Shown in pieces: positions 14,821-23,750 of a stretch of DNA of 26,268 nucleotides. The DNA comes from Caryophanales bacterium UBA6414 (GTDB lineage Bacteria; Bacillota_I; Bacilli_A; RF39; UBA660). The notes beneath the pieces were generated by a model. It saw only the letters and a list, made by a program, of their open reading frames with translations. It searched no databases and was not told where the DNA came from. The position numbers and the translations under genes are program-made. The stretch spans positions 1-26,268 of the forward strand of contig DJPK01000060.1 in NCBI GenBank assembly GCA_002438545.1, in the 5' to 3' direction. The number at the start of each line of letters is the position of its first letter. The stretch's first letter is position 1.

Positions 14821-15351
14821 CTAATCTATAAACTCTCCTCCAAGAAGTTTAGCCATTATACTAGCCATTTTCTCTTCAGTCTCCATAATTGGATTATCAA
14901 GTGATAATATAATTACACTCCCAATAGCATCACCATTATTAATAATCGTACTAAAAGCATAATAACCATATTCATCATCTTCATTAGTTAAATATATATT
15001 CTTCTTTTTATTCTCTACAAAATTATCTCTACGTTCAATCATACTCTCAATAACATCACTAATTTCACGACCAATATACTTCTTCTTAAGTGAACCTGTA
15101 ATAGCTAATATCTTATCTCTATCCGTAACAATAATATTATGTTTTAATATCTGATAAAAAGAATCACAGTACCTACTAGCAACCTCTCCAATACTCTTCA
15201 TAGGTGAATACTTCTCTAACATTATCTTTTCATCATCTACAGATATTTCTAAATAATCACCATTATTAATACGTAAATTCTTTCTAATCTCTTTTGGAAT
15301 AACAATTCTTCCTAAATCATCTATTCTCCTAATAACACCAGTTGTTTTCAA
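14821..15351 (-). CDS. spoVT: Stage V sporulation regulator SpoVT
   Basis: 176 residues (178 in B. subtilis). The start is a TTG at 15351: GAGGTGAG sits 6 bases upstream, and reading from there gives MKTTGVIRRIDDLGR, which aligns with the family start; longer readings have no ribosome site. An AbrB-type swapped-hairpin DNA-binding domain (about residues 1-50) with GRIVIPKEIRKNLRI is followed by a GAF-like domain (about 60-176). SpoVT is a forespore regulator that tunes sigma-G genes and spore germination. It follows mfd as in Bacillus. The gap to mfd is only 54 bases and no clear sigma-G promoter was found. Confidence 0.95.
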   Translation of the reverse strand: MKTTGVIRRIDDLGRIVIPKEIRKNLRINNGDYLEISVDDEKIMLEKYSPMKSIGEVASRYCDSFYQILKHNIIVTDRDKILAITGSLKKKYIGREISDVIESMIERRDNFVENKKKNIYLTNEDDEYGYYAFSTIINNGDAIGSVIILSLDNPIMETEEKMASIMAKLLGGEFID

Positions 15352-15405
15352 AAAACTCACCTCTGATAATACTATTGTCAAATTCTGTAAAAAATATACT
15401 AACAA

Positions 15406-18400
15406 TTACTTATTATCAATCATTTTTTTAATAACAATCAATAAATCAACTAAATATAATATAAAATGTTTATCTAACTTAACAATATCTAATATTACAT
15501 GAATGCAATTATTTTTATAACTTAATCTAAACATCTTAGATAATTTATATGTTTCATTAAATAATTCTTCACCATTAATCTTATCAGATAACTCTTTAGG
15601 TAATTCTATATCTATATAATTTTTAGTATTAACAACATTAGTAATATTTAAACTACTTGCTAAATATTCAAACCATTCTTCATACATATATATAATTAAC
15701 TCATCACTTAATTTACCAAATCTATCTTCAAGTTCATGTTTAACTAAATCAAACTTCTCTTTAGAATCAACCTCATTAATCTTCTTATGAATCTCAATCT
15801 TAAGTTCTGTATCAGATACATAACTATTGTCAATATGTGTTGATACTTCAATTAACTGTTTATCTTTCTTAATACTATTATCATCTTCTTCAACTACTTC
15901 TTCACCTTTAGCCGCTCTAACCGCCTCATTTAGCATTTTTAAATATAAATCTATACCAATAGTATCTACAAATCCTGATTGATCACGACCTAAAATATCC
16001 CCTGCCCCACGAATAGACAAATCTCTCATCGCAATCTTAAAACCACTACCAAGCTCTGTAAACTCTTTTATAGTATCCAATCTCTTAATAGCGATATCAT
16101 TTAACATCTTATTCTTATCATACATTAAATAACAATAGCCAATTACTGTACTACGCCCAACTCTGCCTCTTAACTGATATAATTGTGATAAACCAAATCG
16201 ATCAGCATCTATAATAATTAAAGTATTAGCATTAGGAATATCAATACCTGTTTCAATAATAGTTGTACATACCATAATATCATACTCATGATTAATAAAC
16301 TTCATCATCTTATTCTCTAAAGCATCTTTAGTCATTCTCCCATGAGCAAAATCAATTCGTGCATCCGGTACTAAATCTTTTATTTCAAGTACCTTGCTCT
16401 CTATACTTTCAACTCTATTATAAAGAATAAATACTTGTCCACCTCTAGATAACTCTTTATATATTGCATCCTTAATAATCAATTTATTTTCTGCTAAAAC
16501 ATAAGTCTGAATTGGATATCTAAGTGCTGGCGGTGTCTCAATAAGTGAAAGACTACGAATTCCTGACATTGACATCTGTAATGTTCTAGGTATTGGTGTT
16601 GCCGACAAAGTAAGAACATCAACATTAGATTTATATCTCTTAATCTTCTCTTTATGTGTAACGCCAAATCTTTGTTCCTCATCTATTACTAATAATCCTA
16701 AGTCTTTATATTGAATATCATCACTAAGTAATCTATGTGTACCAAATATAATATCTATCTTGCCCTCTTTTAAATCTTCAATAATCTTCTTTTGTTTATC
16801 TTTATCCACAAACCTGTTGATAAGCGCAATTCTAACCGGAAAATTAGCAAATCTAGATATCGCAGAATTATACTGTTGACTAGATAAAATTGTTGTTGGA
16901 CATAAATACGCAACCTGCTTACCATCATTAACAGCCTTAAACATCGCTCGAAAAGCAACCTCAGTCTTACCATAACCAACATCACCACATAGTAGCATAT
17001 CCATAGGTTTAGATTTCTCCATTTCAGACTTAATCATCTTAATAGCCTTCATTTGATCAGGAGTCTCCTCATAATTAAACTCATTATCAAACATAATTTG
17101 ACTCTCATCATCCATAGAAAAAGCATATCCCTTCTGTACCTCACGCTCAGCAGAAAGTTTAAGTAAATCTTTAGCAATACTCTCTAACTTCTCTCTAACC
17201 TTACCTTTTTTCTTCTTCCATTCATTAGAATTTAACTTACTAACTTTAAGAGAAACTCCCTCTTTACCAGAATATTTACTAATTCTATTAATATTTTCAA
17301 CAGGAATATATAAACAATCTCCACCATCATATAATAAACGAATATAATCTTTCTGAATACCATTCTTTGTAATAGTATTTATCCCATCATATATTCCAAT
17401 ACCAAATACTTCGTGAACAATATAATCTCCCTTGTTTATATTACCAATATTACTAAGTTTATGACCTATCTTATACTTAGACTTATACTTATTACTACTC
17501 TTTTCATGAGAAAATATATCATTAAGTGATAAAACAACATAATCTTTATATATAAAACCACTATCAACATCTTTGCTAATAAAATTAATATAATTATTAG
17601 TAATATTATCCTCACTAGTAAATACTATATTATCAATATCTAAATATTTAATAACTCTATCTCTTGCTACTACATCACCAATACAAAACAGTATTGTCTT
17701 ATTATTCTTTAAATAATTCTTTAAATCATCACGCAATAACTCATAGTTCCCATTATAATTATGAATAACATTAGAACTATATTTAATAATATTTACTTTA
17801 TCATTATCACTAAATACATTATCAAAAGATAAAAAGTAAACTATCTTATTAAAATCTATATCCTTAAGATTAAACATATAATCCATATTCTTAATATCGT
17901 TATTAACATTATAATCAAAAATAGTCCTCTTAAGAACATCATACCCATTACATATCTGATTATAATCATAAAAGAACATTGTTCCATCCCCAATATAATC
18001 AAGAATATTAACTACCTTACTAGAATACTTCTTTAAAAACTTTTGTGAGCATTCCATATTATCAAACTCTTTATCTACAATAAACTCTGTATACGGATAA
18101 ATAGTTATCTCATCAACATTAGAAAAAGATAACTGTGTATTCATATCAAAATATTTAATAGAATCTATTACATCTCCCCAAAACTCAATTCTGATAGGAT
18201 TATCTTCACCAACCGCAAAGATATCAATAACATATCCCCTAATACCAATTTTACCAGTCTCAGAAACGATAACATCTCTCTCATAACCCATATCAAATAA
18301 TTTATTAATAAACTCATCTCTATCCACAGACATGTTGACGGACAATTTTATAATATTATCTTTCCATAAATCATGACTAGGTAAATATCTTAAATAACCC

Positions 18401-18726
18401 ATTAAATTACTAACAACAATGTAATTACTATCACTAACTAATTTATTTAAAGAAACAATTCTCTCAGTCTTAAACTCCGGACTAATTGCCACTGCCTCAC
18501 TAGTTAAAAAATCATCCATAGGAAAAAATAGTACCCTATCAGTATAATTAGCTAACTTCTTATAAATGTTATTAGCCTCATATAATGAATTAGCAACTAC
18601 TAAACATCCTCTATTACTATGAATAAACTTATCATAAACATAGATAGAAGCAAGTTCCATATTAAGTCCACTAATAGCATACTTATCAAAACTACTATCA
18701 TCAAATAAATTATCAAAAAATTTCAT
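15406..18726 (-). CDS. mfd: Transcription-repair coupling factor Mfd
   Basis: 1106 residues (1177 in Bacillus). N-terminal UvrB-like domains (through about residue 330) are followed by the RNA polymerase interaction domain with GDYIVHEVFGIGIYDGI (about 430). The RecG-like translocase has GDVGYGKTEVAF (near residue 580), a DEEQRFG helicase box (about 680), LSATPIPRTL and QLRGRVGRS. A C-terminal TRCF domain completes the protein. Mfd pushes stalled RNA polymerase off lesions and recruits UvrA. The ribosome site before the ATG is weak (GGGGA about 11 bases upstream); the start is chosen because it fits the family N terminus and follows pth by 23 bases. Confidence 0.98.
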   Translation of the reverse strand: MKFFDNLFDDSSFDKYAISGLNMELASIYVYDKFIHSNRGCLVVANSLYEANNIYKKLANYTDRVLFFPMDDFLTSEAVAISPEFKTERIVSLNKLVSDSNYIVVSNLMGYLRYLPSHDLWKDNIIKLSVNMSVDRDEFINKLFDMGYERDVIVSETGKIGIRGYVIDIFAVGEDNPIRIEFWGDVIDSIKYFDMNTQLSFSNVDEITIYPYTEFIVDKEFDNMECSQKFLKKYSSKVVNILDYIGDGTMFFYDYNQICNGYDVLKRTIFDYNVNNDIKNMDYMFNLKDIDFNKIVYFLSFDNVFSDNDKVNIIKYSSNVIHNYNGNYELLRDDLKNYLKNNKTILFCIGDVVARDRVIKYLDIDNIVFTSEDNITNNYINFISKDVDSGFIYKDYVVLSLNDIFSHEKSSNKYKSKYKIGHKLSNIGNINKGDYIVHEVFGIGIYDGINTITKNGIQKDYIRLLYDGGDCLYIPVENINRISKYSGKEGVSLKVSKLNSNEWKKKKGKVREKLESIAKDLLKLSAEREVQKGYAFSMDDESQIMFDNEFNYEETPDQMKAIKMIKSEMEKSKPMDMLLCGDVGYGKTEVAFRAMFKAVNDGKQVAYLCPTTILSSQQYNSAISRFANFPVRIALINRFVDKDKQKKIIEDLKEGKIDIIFGTHRLLSDDIQYKDLGLLVIDEEQRFGVTHKEKIKRYKSNVDVLTLSATPIPRTLQMSMSGIRSLSLIETPPALRYPIQTYVLAENKLIIKDAIYKELSRGGQVFILYNRVESIESKVLEIKDLVPDARIDFAHGRMTKDALENKMMKFINHEYDIMVCTTIIETGIDIPNANTLIIIDADRFGLSQLYQLRGRVGRSTVIGYCYLMYDKNKMLNDIAIKRLDTIKEFTELGSGFKIAMRDLSIRGAGDILGRDQSGFVDTIGIDLYLKMLNEAVRAAKGEEVVEEDDNSIKKDKQLIEVSTHIDNSYVSDTELKIEIHKKINEVDSKEKFDLVKHELEDRFGKLSDELIIYMYEEWFEYLASSLNITNVVNTKNYIDIELPKELSDKINGEELFNETYKLSKMFRLSYKNNCIHVILDIVKLDKHFILYLVDLLIVIKKMIDNK

Positions 18727-18749
18727 ATCAAATCAATCCCCACTATCAA

Positions 18750-19298
18750 CTATAGTGAATTATATTTATTCATAAGTCTATCCACAGATATGTTGACAAT
18801 ATCATCAAATATATTATTTAACTTTTCAAAAGAATTATTCAAAGTATTATAATCTTCCTTACTAAATCTTGTTAAAACATAATCAATAATATCATTACTA
18901 CTACGTCCTATTCCAATCTTAATTCTAACAAAAGCTTTACTACCAATACACTCGATAATATTCTTTATTCCATTATGCCCACCTGAATTATGATTATAAC
19001 ATATCTTAATTTTACCAACATCCATATCTAAATCATCCTGAATAACATATAAATCATTAATATCTATCTTATAATAATCAATATATCTCTTAACAACCTC
19101 TCCTGAAAGATTCATAAAAGATAATGGCTTTATAAATAAAACTTTTTCATCTCCATAATTAGTAAACTTTTCAAAAGCATTAAACTTCTTATTTAAAGAA
19201 AATCCTGTAATATATTTATCTAATAACATAAAACCAATATTATGTCTTGTACCATCATACTTATCACCAGGATTACCTAAACCTACTATTAACTTCAT
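18750..19298 (-). CDS. pth: Peptidyl-tRNA hydrolase
   Basis: 182 residues. It opens MKLIVGLGNPGDKYDGTRHN, containing the catalytic His (residue 19). FIKPLSFMNLSGEVVK, the DDLDMDVGKIKI segment and GGHNGIKNII complete the active site. It frees peptides from prematurely released peptidyl-tRNA. Its ATG overlaps the rsmI TGA (ATGA), so translation is coupled. In Bacillus pth lies near spoVG and mfd; the small fin gene between pth and mfd is absent. Confidence 0.98.
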   Translation of the reverse strand: MKLIVGLGNPGDKYDGTRHNIGFMLLDKYITGFSLNKKFNAFEKFTNYGDEKVLFIKPLSFMNLSGEVVKRYIDYYKIDINDLYVIQDDLDMDVGKIKICYNHNSGGHNGIKNIIECIGSKAFVRIKIGIGRSSNDIIDYVLTRFSKEDYNTLNNSFEKLNNIFDDIVNISVDRLMNKYNSL

Positions 19299-20143
19299 TT
19301 ATTATCACCTACATGATATTCCTTATATATTTCACTCTTAGGAATATTCCTTTCTTTAGCCACCATCTTAATCGTATCCATAACATATAAACCAGATTTA
19401 ACATACATATTAACATGCTCTACTACTGATAAATTACTATAATCATCACTATTTCTTTTAAAGCCATCAACAACTATAACATATTCACCTTTAACTACAT
19501 CAAAACTCTTAATTGCATCACTTATATTTCCACGAAAAACACTTTCATGAAGTTTTGATATTTCTTTAGAAATACTAACATATCTATCCCCAAAAAAATC
19601 CAATATAGCTTGCAAACACTTAATTAAACGATGTGGGGCTTCGTAAAAAATTATCGTATTTTCAAAGTTCTTCAAATTATTTAATTCTTCACGCATCTTA
19701 CTATCTTTACTATTTAAGAAACCATAAAATAAGAAATGTTCAGAAGGAAGCCCAGACACAATAAATGCCGGAACAAAAGCACAAGCCCCCGGTAAACCAA
19801 CAACATTATATCCATTATCACTAACATACTTAACTGTTTTATATCCAGGATCGCTAACAATAGGTGTTCCACGATCAGTTACAATAGCCACATTCTTATT
19901 ATCTTTTAAATAACTTAAAACTTTATCTTTGACCATATCTTCGTTATGATCATGTAATGAAATTAATTTCTTCTTAATATCAAAATGATTCAGTAATACT
20001 AACGTAACTCTTGTATCTTCTGAAAATATTACATCAACATTCTTAAGTACCTCTACTGAACGAAATGTCATATCTTCTAAATTACCTATTGGTGTTGGTA
20101 CTAAATATAACGTTGGCTTCCCATCATAACTATTTTGCCACAT
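19295..20143 (-). CDS. rsmI: 16S rRNA (cytidine-2'-O)-methyltransferase RsmI
   Basis: 282 residues with a start at 20143; an ATG one codon earlier is equally possible, as GGAG lies close upstream. The SAM-binding tetrapyrrole methylase-like fold shows LYLVPTPIGNLEDMTFRS, FSEDTRVT, SLHDHNE, the GTPIVSDPGY loop and GLPGACAFVPAFIVSG. It methylates C1402 of 16S rRNA. It overlaps trmN6 by 14 bases and ends in TGA. The neighbours yabB (trmN6) and yabC (rsmI) are kept as in Bacillus, but the GIY-YIG gene yazA between them is missing. Confidence 0.97.
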   Translation of the reverse strand: MWQNSYDGKPTLYLVPTPIGNLEDMTFRSVEVLKNVDVIFSEDTRVTLVLLNHFDIKKKLISLHDHNEDMVKDKVLSYLKDNKNVAIVTDRGTPIVSDPGYKTVKYVSDNGYNVVGLPGACAFVPAFIVSGLPSEHFLFYGFLNSKDSKMREELNNLKNFENTIIFYEAPHRLIKCLQAILDFFGDRYVSISKEISKLHESVFRGNISDAIKSFDVVKGEYVIVVDGFKRNSDDYSNLSVVEHVNMYVKSGLYVMDTIKMVAKERNIPKSEIYKEYHVGDNK

Positions 20144-20870
20144 CATTATCATCTCCAAACATTTTTCTAATTTCTTCACTATATGATCCATCAGCATTAT
20201 GAACAATAACCGGACTAAGTATTTTTAAGCCACTCTTACCATTTTTATTACCTTCAATTAATATTAAATTACAATTAGAATTAACTTTAGAATAACATAA
20301 CTGTAATTTTTTAGGTGTTATATTATACTTTTCCATAACATCTATTATTTCAATTAAACGATCAGGTCGATGAACCATTGCAAAAGTACCACCATTCTTT
20401 AAAAGATAACTAGCTTTTTGAACAATGGTATCTAGATTAACTAAAACCTCATGACGAGATATTCTTTTATTCATATTTAAATTAATATTATCATTATTAC
20501 TATATTTAAAATATGGTGGATTACATGTAATAACATCAAAAAACTCCGCTGAAAACTTATCTTCAACATTATTAATATCTAAAACATCTAAAGAAATCTG
20601 TTTACCCATCTTATTTTCTTGAATTGACTGAATACCCAAATCAATAACTTCTTTTTGAATGTCAATACCATAAATAGATGCTTTAGTTCGAAAAGTAAGA
20701 AGCATCGGAATAGGCGCATTACCACAAGCCATATCTAATATTTTTTTATCTGTAAGTTTAACTGAAACAAAGCTAGAAAGCAATACAGAATCAAGAGAAA
20801 AAGCAAACCATTCATCATCTTGATATATAATATTATCGCCAAAGTTTAATAATCTATTTCTTACTTTCAT
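20130..20870 (-). CDS. tRNA1(Val) adenine-37 N6-methyltransferase-like protein (TrmN6/YabB)
   Basis: 246 residues. SAM motif I is ILDMACGNAPIPMLL (about residues 44-58), and the catalytic N6-adenine motif is NPPYF (about 116-120). The N-terminal FSLDSVLLSSF and C-terminal VHRPDRLIEI segments are typical of the YabB/TrmN6 group. The enzyme is expected to methylate an adenine next to the anticodon of a tRNA; the exact substrate is inferred from the family. GGGAAGAAT precedes the ATG, which lies inside the end of ricT. It overlaps rsmI downstream. Confidence 0.92.
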   Translation of the reverse strand: MKVRNRLLNFGDNIIYQDDEWFAFSLDSVLLSSFVSVKLTDKKILDMACGNAPIPMLLTFRTKASIYGIDIQKEVIDLGIQSIQENKMGKQISLDVLDINNVEDKFSAEFFDVITCNPPYFKYSNNDNINLNMNKRISRHEVLVNLDTIVQKASYLLKNGGTFAMVHRPDRLIEIIDVMEKYNITPKKLQLCYSKVNSNCNLILIEGNKNGKSGLKILSPVIVHNADGSYSEEIRKMFGDDNDVAK

Positions 20871-21639
20871 ATTCTTCCCAGTCTAATTCAATAATACCTA
20901 CCTCATCATTTCCAACTTTAATAGTATTATTAAATATATCTATTGATAAAACCTTACATTCACCATATTTAGTATCTATCTTGCTTCCAACATTAGGCAT
21001 GTTCTTCTTAGACTCAGTATAATTTTTATTTTCATAGGTTAAGCAACATAAAAGTCTACCACAAACACCATTAATTTTCGTAGGATTTAAAGATAGTTGT
21101 TGATTCTTAGCCATATTAATTGAAACACTAGCAAACTCATTTAAAAAAGTACTGCAACATAATAATCGACCACATGGTCCAATTCCACCAACAAATCTTG
21201 CCTTATCTCTGATTCCAATCTGTCGAAGTTCTATTCTAGTTTTGTAAATTGTGCCCAATTCTTTAGCCAGATTTCTAAAATCTACACGATCCTCTGACAC
21301 AAAACGAAAAATTAGTTGTTCTCTCATAAATGTATAGTAGGCATCGATAATCTTCATATTTAAGCCATATTTTTGTACTAACTTACGACATTTCTTTAGT
21401 GCAAATATTGCATCATTAATATTATCATTATTCTTCTTTATATCATCACTAGTCGCTACTCTAACAACATTTTTATATAAAGAAGCATCAAACTCATCAT
21501 TATTTAAAGCTTTAACTACTCCATACTGTAAACCTTTTTCAGTATCAACAATAACATTCTCTCCAACATTAATAGATAAATCATTACCATTAAAATAAAT
21601 TGCTCTATCATTATCTCCTAATTTAACTAATACTAGCAT
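20854..21639 (-). CDS. ricT: RicT (YaaT), PSP1-domain Fe-S regulator of RNase Y
   Basis: 261 residues. The start at 21639 follows AGGAGGTTAGTT. Opening VKLGDNDRAIYF fits YaaT. The PSP1 domain contains GGIGPCGRLLCCSTFL and GVCGRLLCCLTYENK; these Cys clusters bind [4Fe-4S] in the RicA-RicF-RicT complex. The complex steers RNase Y maturation of operon mRNAs and affects Spo0A phosphorylation and sporulation. It overlaps trmN6 and sits 2 bases after holB, matching the Bacillus holB-yaaT order, but yabA is missing between ricT and trmN6. Confidence 0.95.
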   Translation of the reverse strand: MLVLVKLGDNDRAIYFNGNDLSINVGENVIVDTEKGLQYGVVKALNNDEFDASLYKNVVRVATSDDIKKNNDNINDAIFALKKCRKLVQKYGLNMKIIDAYYTFMREQLIFRFVSEDRVDFRNLAKELGTIYKTRIELRQIGIRDKARFVGGIGPCGRLLCCSTFLNEFASVSINMAKNQQLSLNPTKINGVCGRLLCCLTYENKNYTESKKNMPNVGSKIDTKYGECKVLSIDIFNNTIKVGNDEVGIIELDWEEYESKK

Positions 21640-21641
21640 AA

Positions 21642-22580
21642 CTAACCTCCTAAAACCATACATAACTTATCAACAAATAAGTTGATATTAACATTAAACT
21701 TAATTAATAACCTTAATTCGTCTAATTTCTCAATTTTATTTAATATAGATTCCATATCTTGATTTCCAATAACTTCCTTAATATAATCTATTTTATCATC
21801 AAAAAATAAATTATCATTACCAACTAAATATTTTAAACAATCGTAATATATATACAAAATAATATCCATAGCCACTACTACCTCTTCTCGTTTTTGAATA
21901 TATTTGTACCATAGCTTATTAGCGTTCACGATACCATCATATCTATTTTTAGATGCTACATTAATAAAATTAAATACTACATCAACAATATTATTATCAA
22001 TAACAAAATTAATTAAATCTTCTTTCCCATCACATATCAAATACTTAACTTTATCTAACGAACTATTATAATTATAATTAGGAATCAACTTAATTAATTG
22101 ACAACGAGAAACAATTGTATCTAACAACGACTCAATATTATTTACCATTAAAATAGCAACAATATTAGGGTTCGGTTCCTCCAAAAACTTCAAAAGAGAA
22201 TTAGCTGTTGATGCATTCATCTTTTCACAGTTTTTAATAACATAAACTCTTGTGCCACCTTCAATACCAACAGTCGAAAAATCCATTTGTAAATCAATAA
22301 TTTGCTCTTTCTTTAACCACATACCATCAGTATCAATAACTTTAAACTCTGTATAATTATTATCACCAATTCTATGACATATAGGACAATCACCACATAA
22401 TTTATTATTTGTATAGTGTTTTGGACATATAATAGCCTTAACAAAAGCCTTAACAAAATCATAAGCACTTTCACACCCATTAGTCTCTACCAAATAAGCA
22501 TGCGAAAGACGATTATTAATCAAAGAACTATTAATAATCTTATATGCTAACACTTGATTATCCATAAAATCGTCCAACAT
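21642..22580 (-). CDS. holB: DNA polymerase III delta' subunit
   Basis: 312 residues. The start at 22580 follows GAGGTGTTGTTG. The N-terminal part has the AAA+ clamp-loader pattern with SHAYLVETNG but lacks a proper Walker A, as delta' usually does. A zinc module has Cys in KLCGDCPICHRI. The conserved NASTANSLLKFLEEPNP sensor region and a TIVSRCQLIKL motif follow. It is part of the clamp loader with DnaX and delta. It is translated 24 bases after bofA, in front of ricT. Confidence 0.95.
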   Translation of the reverse strand: MLDDFMDNQVLAYKIINSSLINNRLSHAYLVETNGCESAYDFVKAFVKAIICPKHYTNNKLCGDCPICHRIGDNNYTEFKVIDTDGMWLKKEQIIDLQMDFSTVGIEGGTRVYVIKNCEKMNASTANSLLKFLEEPNPNIVAILMVNNIESLLDTIVSRCQLIKLIPNYNYNSSLDKVKYLICDGKEDLINFVIDNNIVDVVFNFINVASKNRYDGIVNANKLWYKYIQKREEVVVAMDIILYIYYDCLKYLVGNDNLFFDDKIDYIKEVIGNQDMESILNKIEKLDELRLLIKFNVNINLFVDKLCMVLGG

Positions 22581-22604
22581 CAACAACACCTCACATACAA
22601 ACAT

Positions 22605-22796
22605 TTACTTTATGTAAAAAAAAGAAAATAAAATTAAAGCAAGCATTGATGGAAAACCACATACTGAAACAAAAATAATTGTAAAAAAATTTAACGGTAT
22701 CAAAATACCAAGTGATACACCTAAAGAATTATAAGCATATATAAGTAAAAATGCCATTATAATTCTTTTTATTACATTAATTATTTTTTTTGCCAT
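22605..22796 (-). CDS. bofA: BofA-family inhibitor of pro-sigma-K processing
   Basis: 63 residues, shorter than Bacillus BofA (87). There are two hydrophobic helices (about residues 12-31 and 34-60) and the family signature LNFFTIIFVSVCGFPSML in the second. BofA sits with SpoIVFA and SpoIVFB in the outer forespore membrane and holds the SpoIVFB protease inactive until pro-sigma-K is needed. A sigma-E-like promoter lies immediately upstream, and the recR-bofA order is as in Bacillus, supporting the call. It implies a sigma-K checkpoint in this organism. The intervening small gene yaaL is absent. Confidence 0.85.
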   Translation of the reverse strand: MAKKIINVIKRIIMAFLLIYAYNSLGVSLGILIPLNFFTIIFVSVCGFPSMLALILFSFFYIK

Positions 22797-22810
22797 AATA
22801 TCACCACTAA

Positions 22811-22838
22811 AGCATATGCTAAAATGATAAAATTATGA
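22811..22838 (-). promoter_or_regulatory. Putative sigma-E promoter of bofA
   Basis: TCATAAT (22838-22832), 13 bases and CATATGCT (22818-22811) match the sigma-E pattern closely. It overlaps the recR stop codon, so bofA may be read both from the recR operon and from this promoter. Confidence 0.5.
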
Positions 22839-23432
22839 AATGTATTTTCTTTCTTCAAAAGCCATCTCTAAAGTCATAGGGTCAATATATTCAATATCCG
22901 TACCAATAGGAATACCTGTTGCAATACGTGATACTCTAACATTATATTGTTCAATTATTTTTCTAATATATTGTGTAGTTGTTTCACCTTCTAAACTAGG
23001 TTTTAAAGCAATGATAACTTCCTTTACATTACCATTTTTAATTCTATCAACTAAACTTTGTAAATTAACATCATCAGGATTAATACCTTCAAGGGGAGAA
23101 ATAAGTCCATTAAGAACATGATATACACCATCATAATTACCAACTTTTTCAAACAAAATAACATCTTTAGGCTTTTCTACAACAAAGATAACTGAATCAT
23201 TTCTTAATGTATTAGAACATATATCACATAATTCATCGTTCTCTGTAAAATTACCACACTTTTGACATTTTTTGACATTATTCTTAACGTTAACTATACA
23301 ATTAGCAAAATTATCAAGTCTATCAGGTTCAAAATTAAGCATTGAATAAACAAATCTCTCTGCACTTTTCTCACCAACACCAGGCAAATCTCTAAAACAA
23401 TCAATTAATTTTCTTATAGAATTAGAATGCAT
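22833..23432 (-). CDS. recR: Recombination mediator RecR
   Basis: 199 residues. The N-terminal helix-hairpin-helix reads FRDLPGVGEKSAERF. A C4 zinc motif (CQKCGNFTENDELCDIC, about residues 56-72) is followed by a Toprim domain containing VVEKPKDVILFE and the HVLNGLISPLEGI motif. RecR forms DNA-binding rings and works with RecO and RecF. Its ATG overlaps the ybaB stop by one base (TAATG). Confidence 0.98.
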   Translation of the reverse strand: MHSNSIRKLIDCFRDLPGVGEKSAERFVYSMLNFEPDRLDNFANCIVNVKNNVKKCQKCGNFTENDELCDICSNTLRNDSVIFVVEKPKDVILFEKVGNYDGVYHVLNGLISPLEGINPDDVNLQSLVDRIKNGNVKEVIIALKPSLEGETTTQYIRKIIEQYNVRVSRIATGIPIGTDIEYIDPMTLEMAFEERKYIS

Positions 23433-23731
23433 TACATTAACCCTGAAAGTCCACTACCATATTTACCTAATTTTTTCTCTTTATCAGCTTTAGCCTTACT
23501 AACAGCATCATTAATAGCAACAACAACCATATCTTCTAACATTTCAATATCATCTTTTTCAAAATCTTCATCTAAATCAAATTTAACAGATAATACTTCA
23601 CTATCACCATTAACTTTAACTTTAACCATTGAAGATTCTCCATCATAAACTGTCTTAGATAAATCTTCTTGAATCTTTAATAACTCCTTTTGAATCTTTT
23701 GTGCTTCCATCATCATTCTCTTCATATCCAT
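23432..23731 (-). CDS. ybaB: YbaB/EbfC nucleoid-associated protein (YaaK)
   Basis: 99 residues. Opening MDMKRMMMEAQKIQKELLKI and the following VKVNGDSEVLSVKFD strand pattern plus a C-terminal helix with NDAVSKAKADKEKK fit the family. The final GSGLSGLM tail is typical of dnaX-linked members. It binds DNA as a dimer. A ribosome site (GAGAGGATGA) precedes the ATG, 19 bases after dnaX. It overlaps recR by one base: the classic dnaX-ybaB-recR operon. Confidence 0.95.
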   Translation of the reverse strand: MDMKRMMMEAQKIQKELLKIQEDLSKTVYDGESSMVKVKVNGDSEVLSVKFDLDEDFEKDDIEMLEDMVVVAINDAVSKAKADKEKKLGKYGSGLSGLM

Positions 23732-23750
23732 ATTATAATCATCCTCTCTT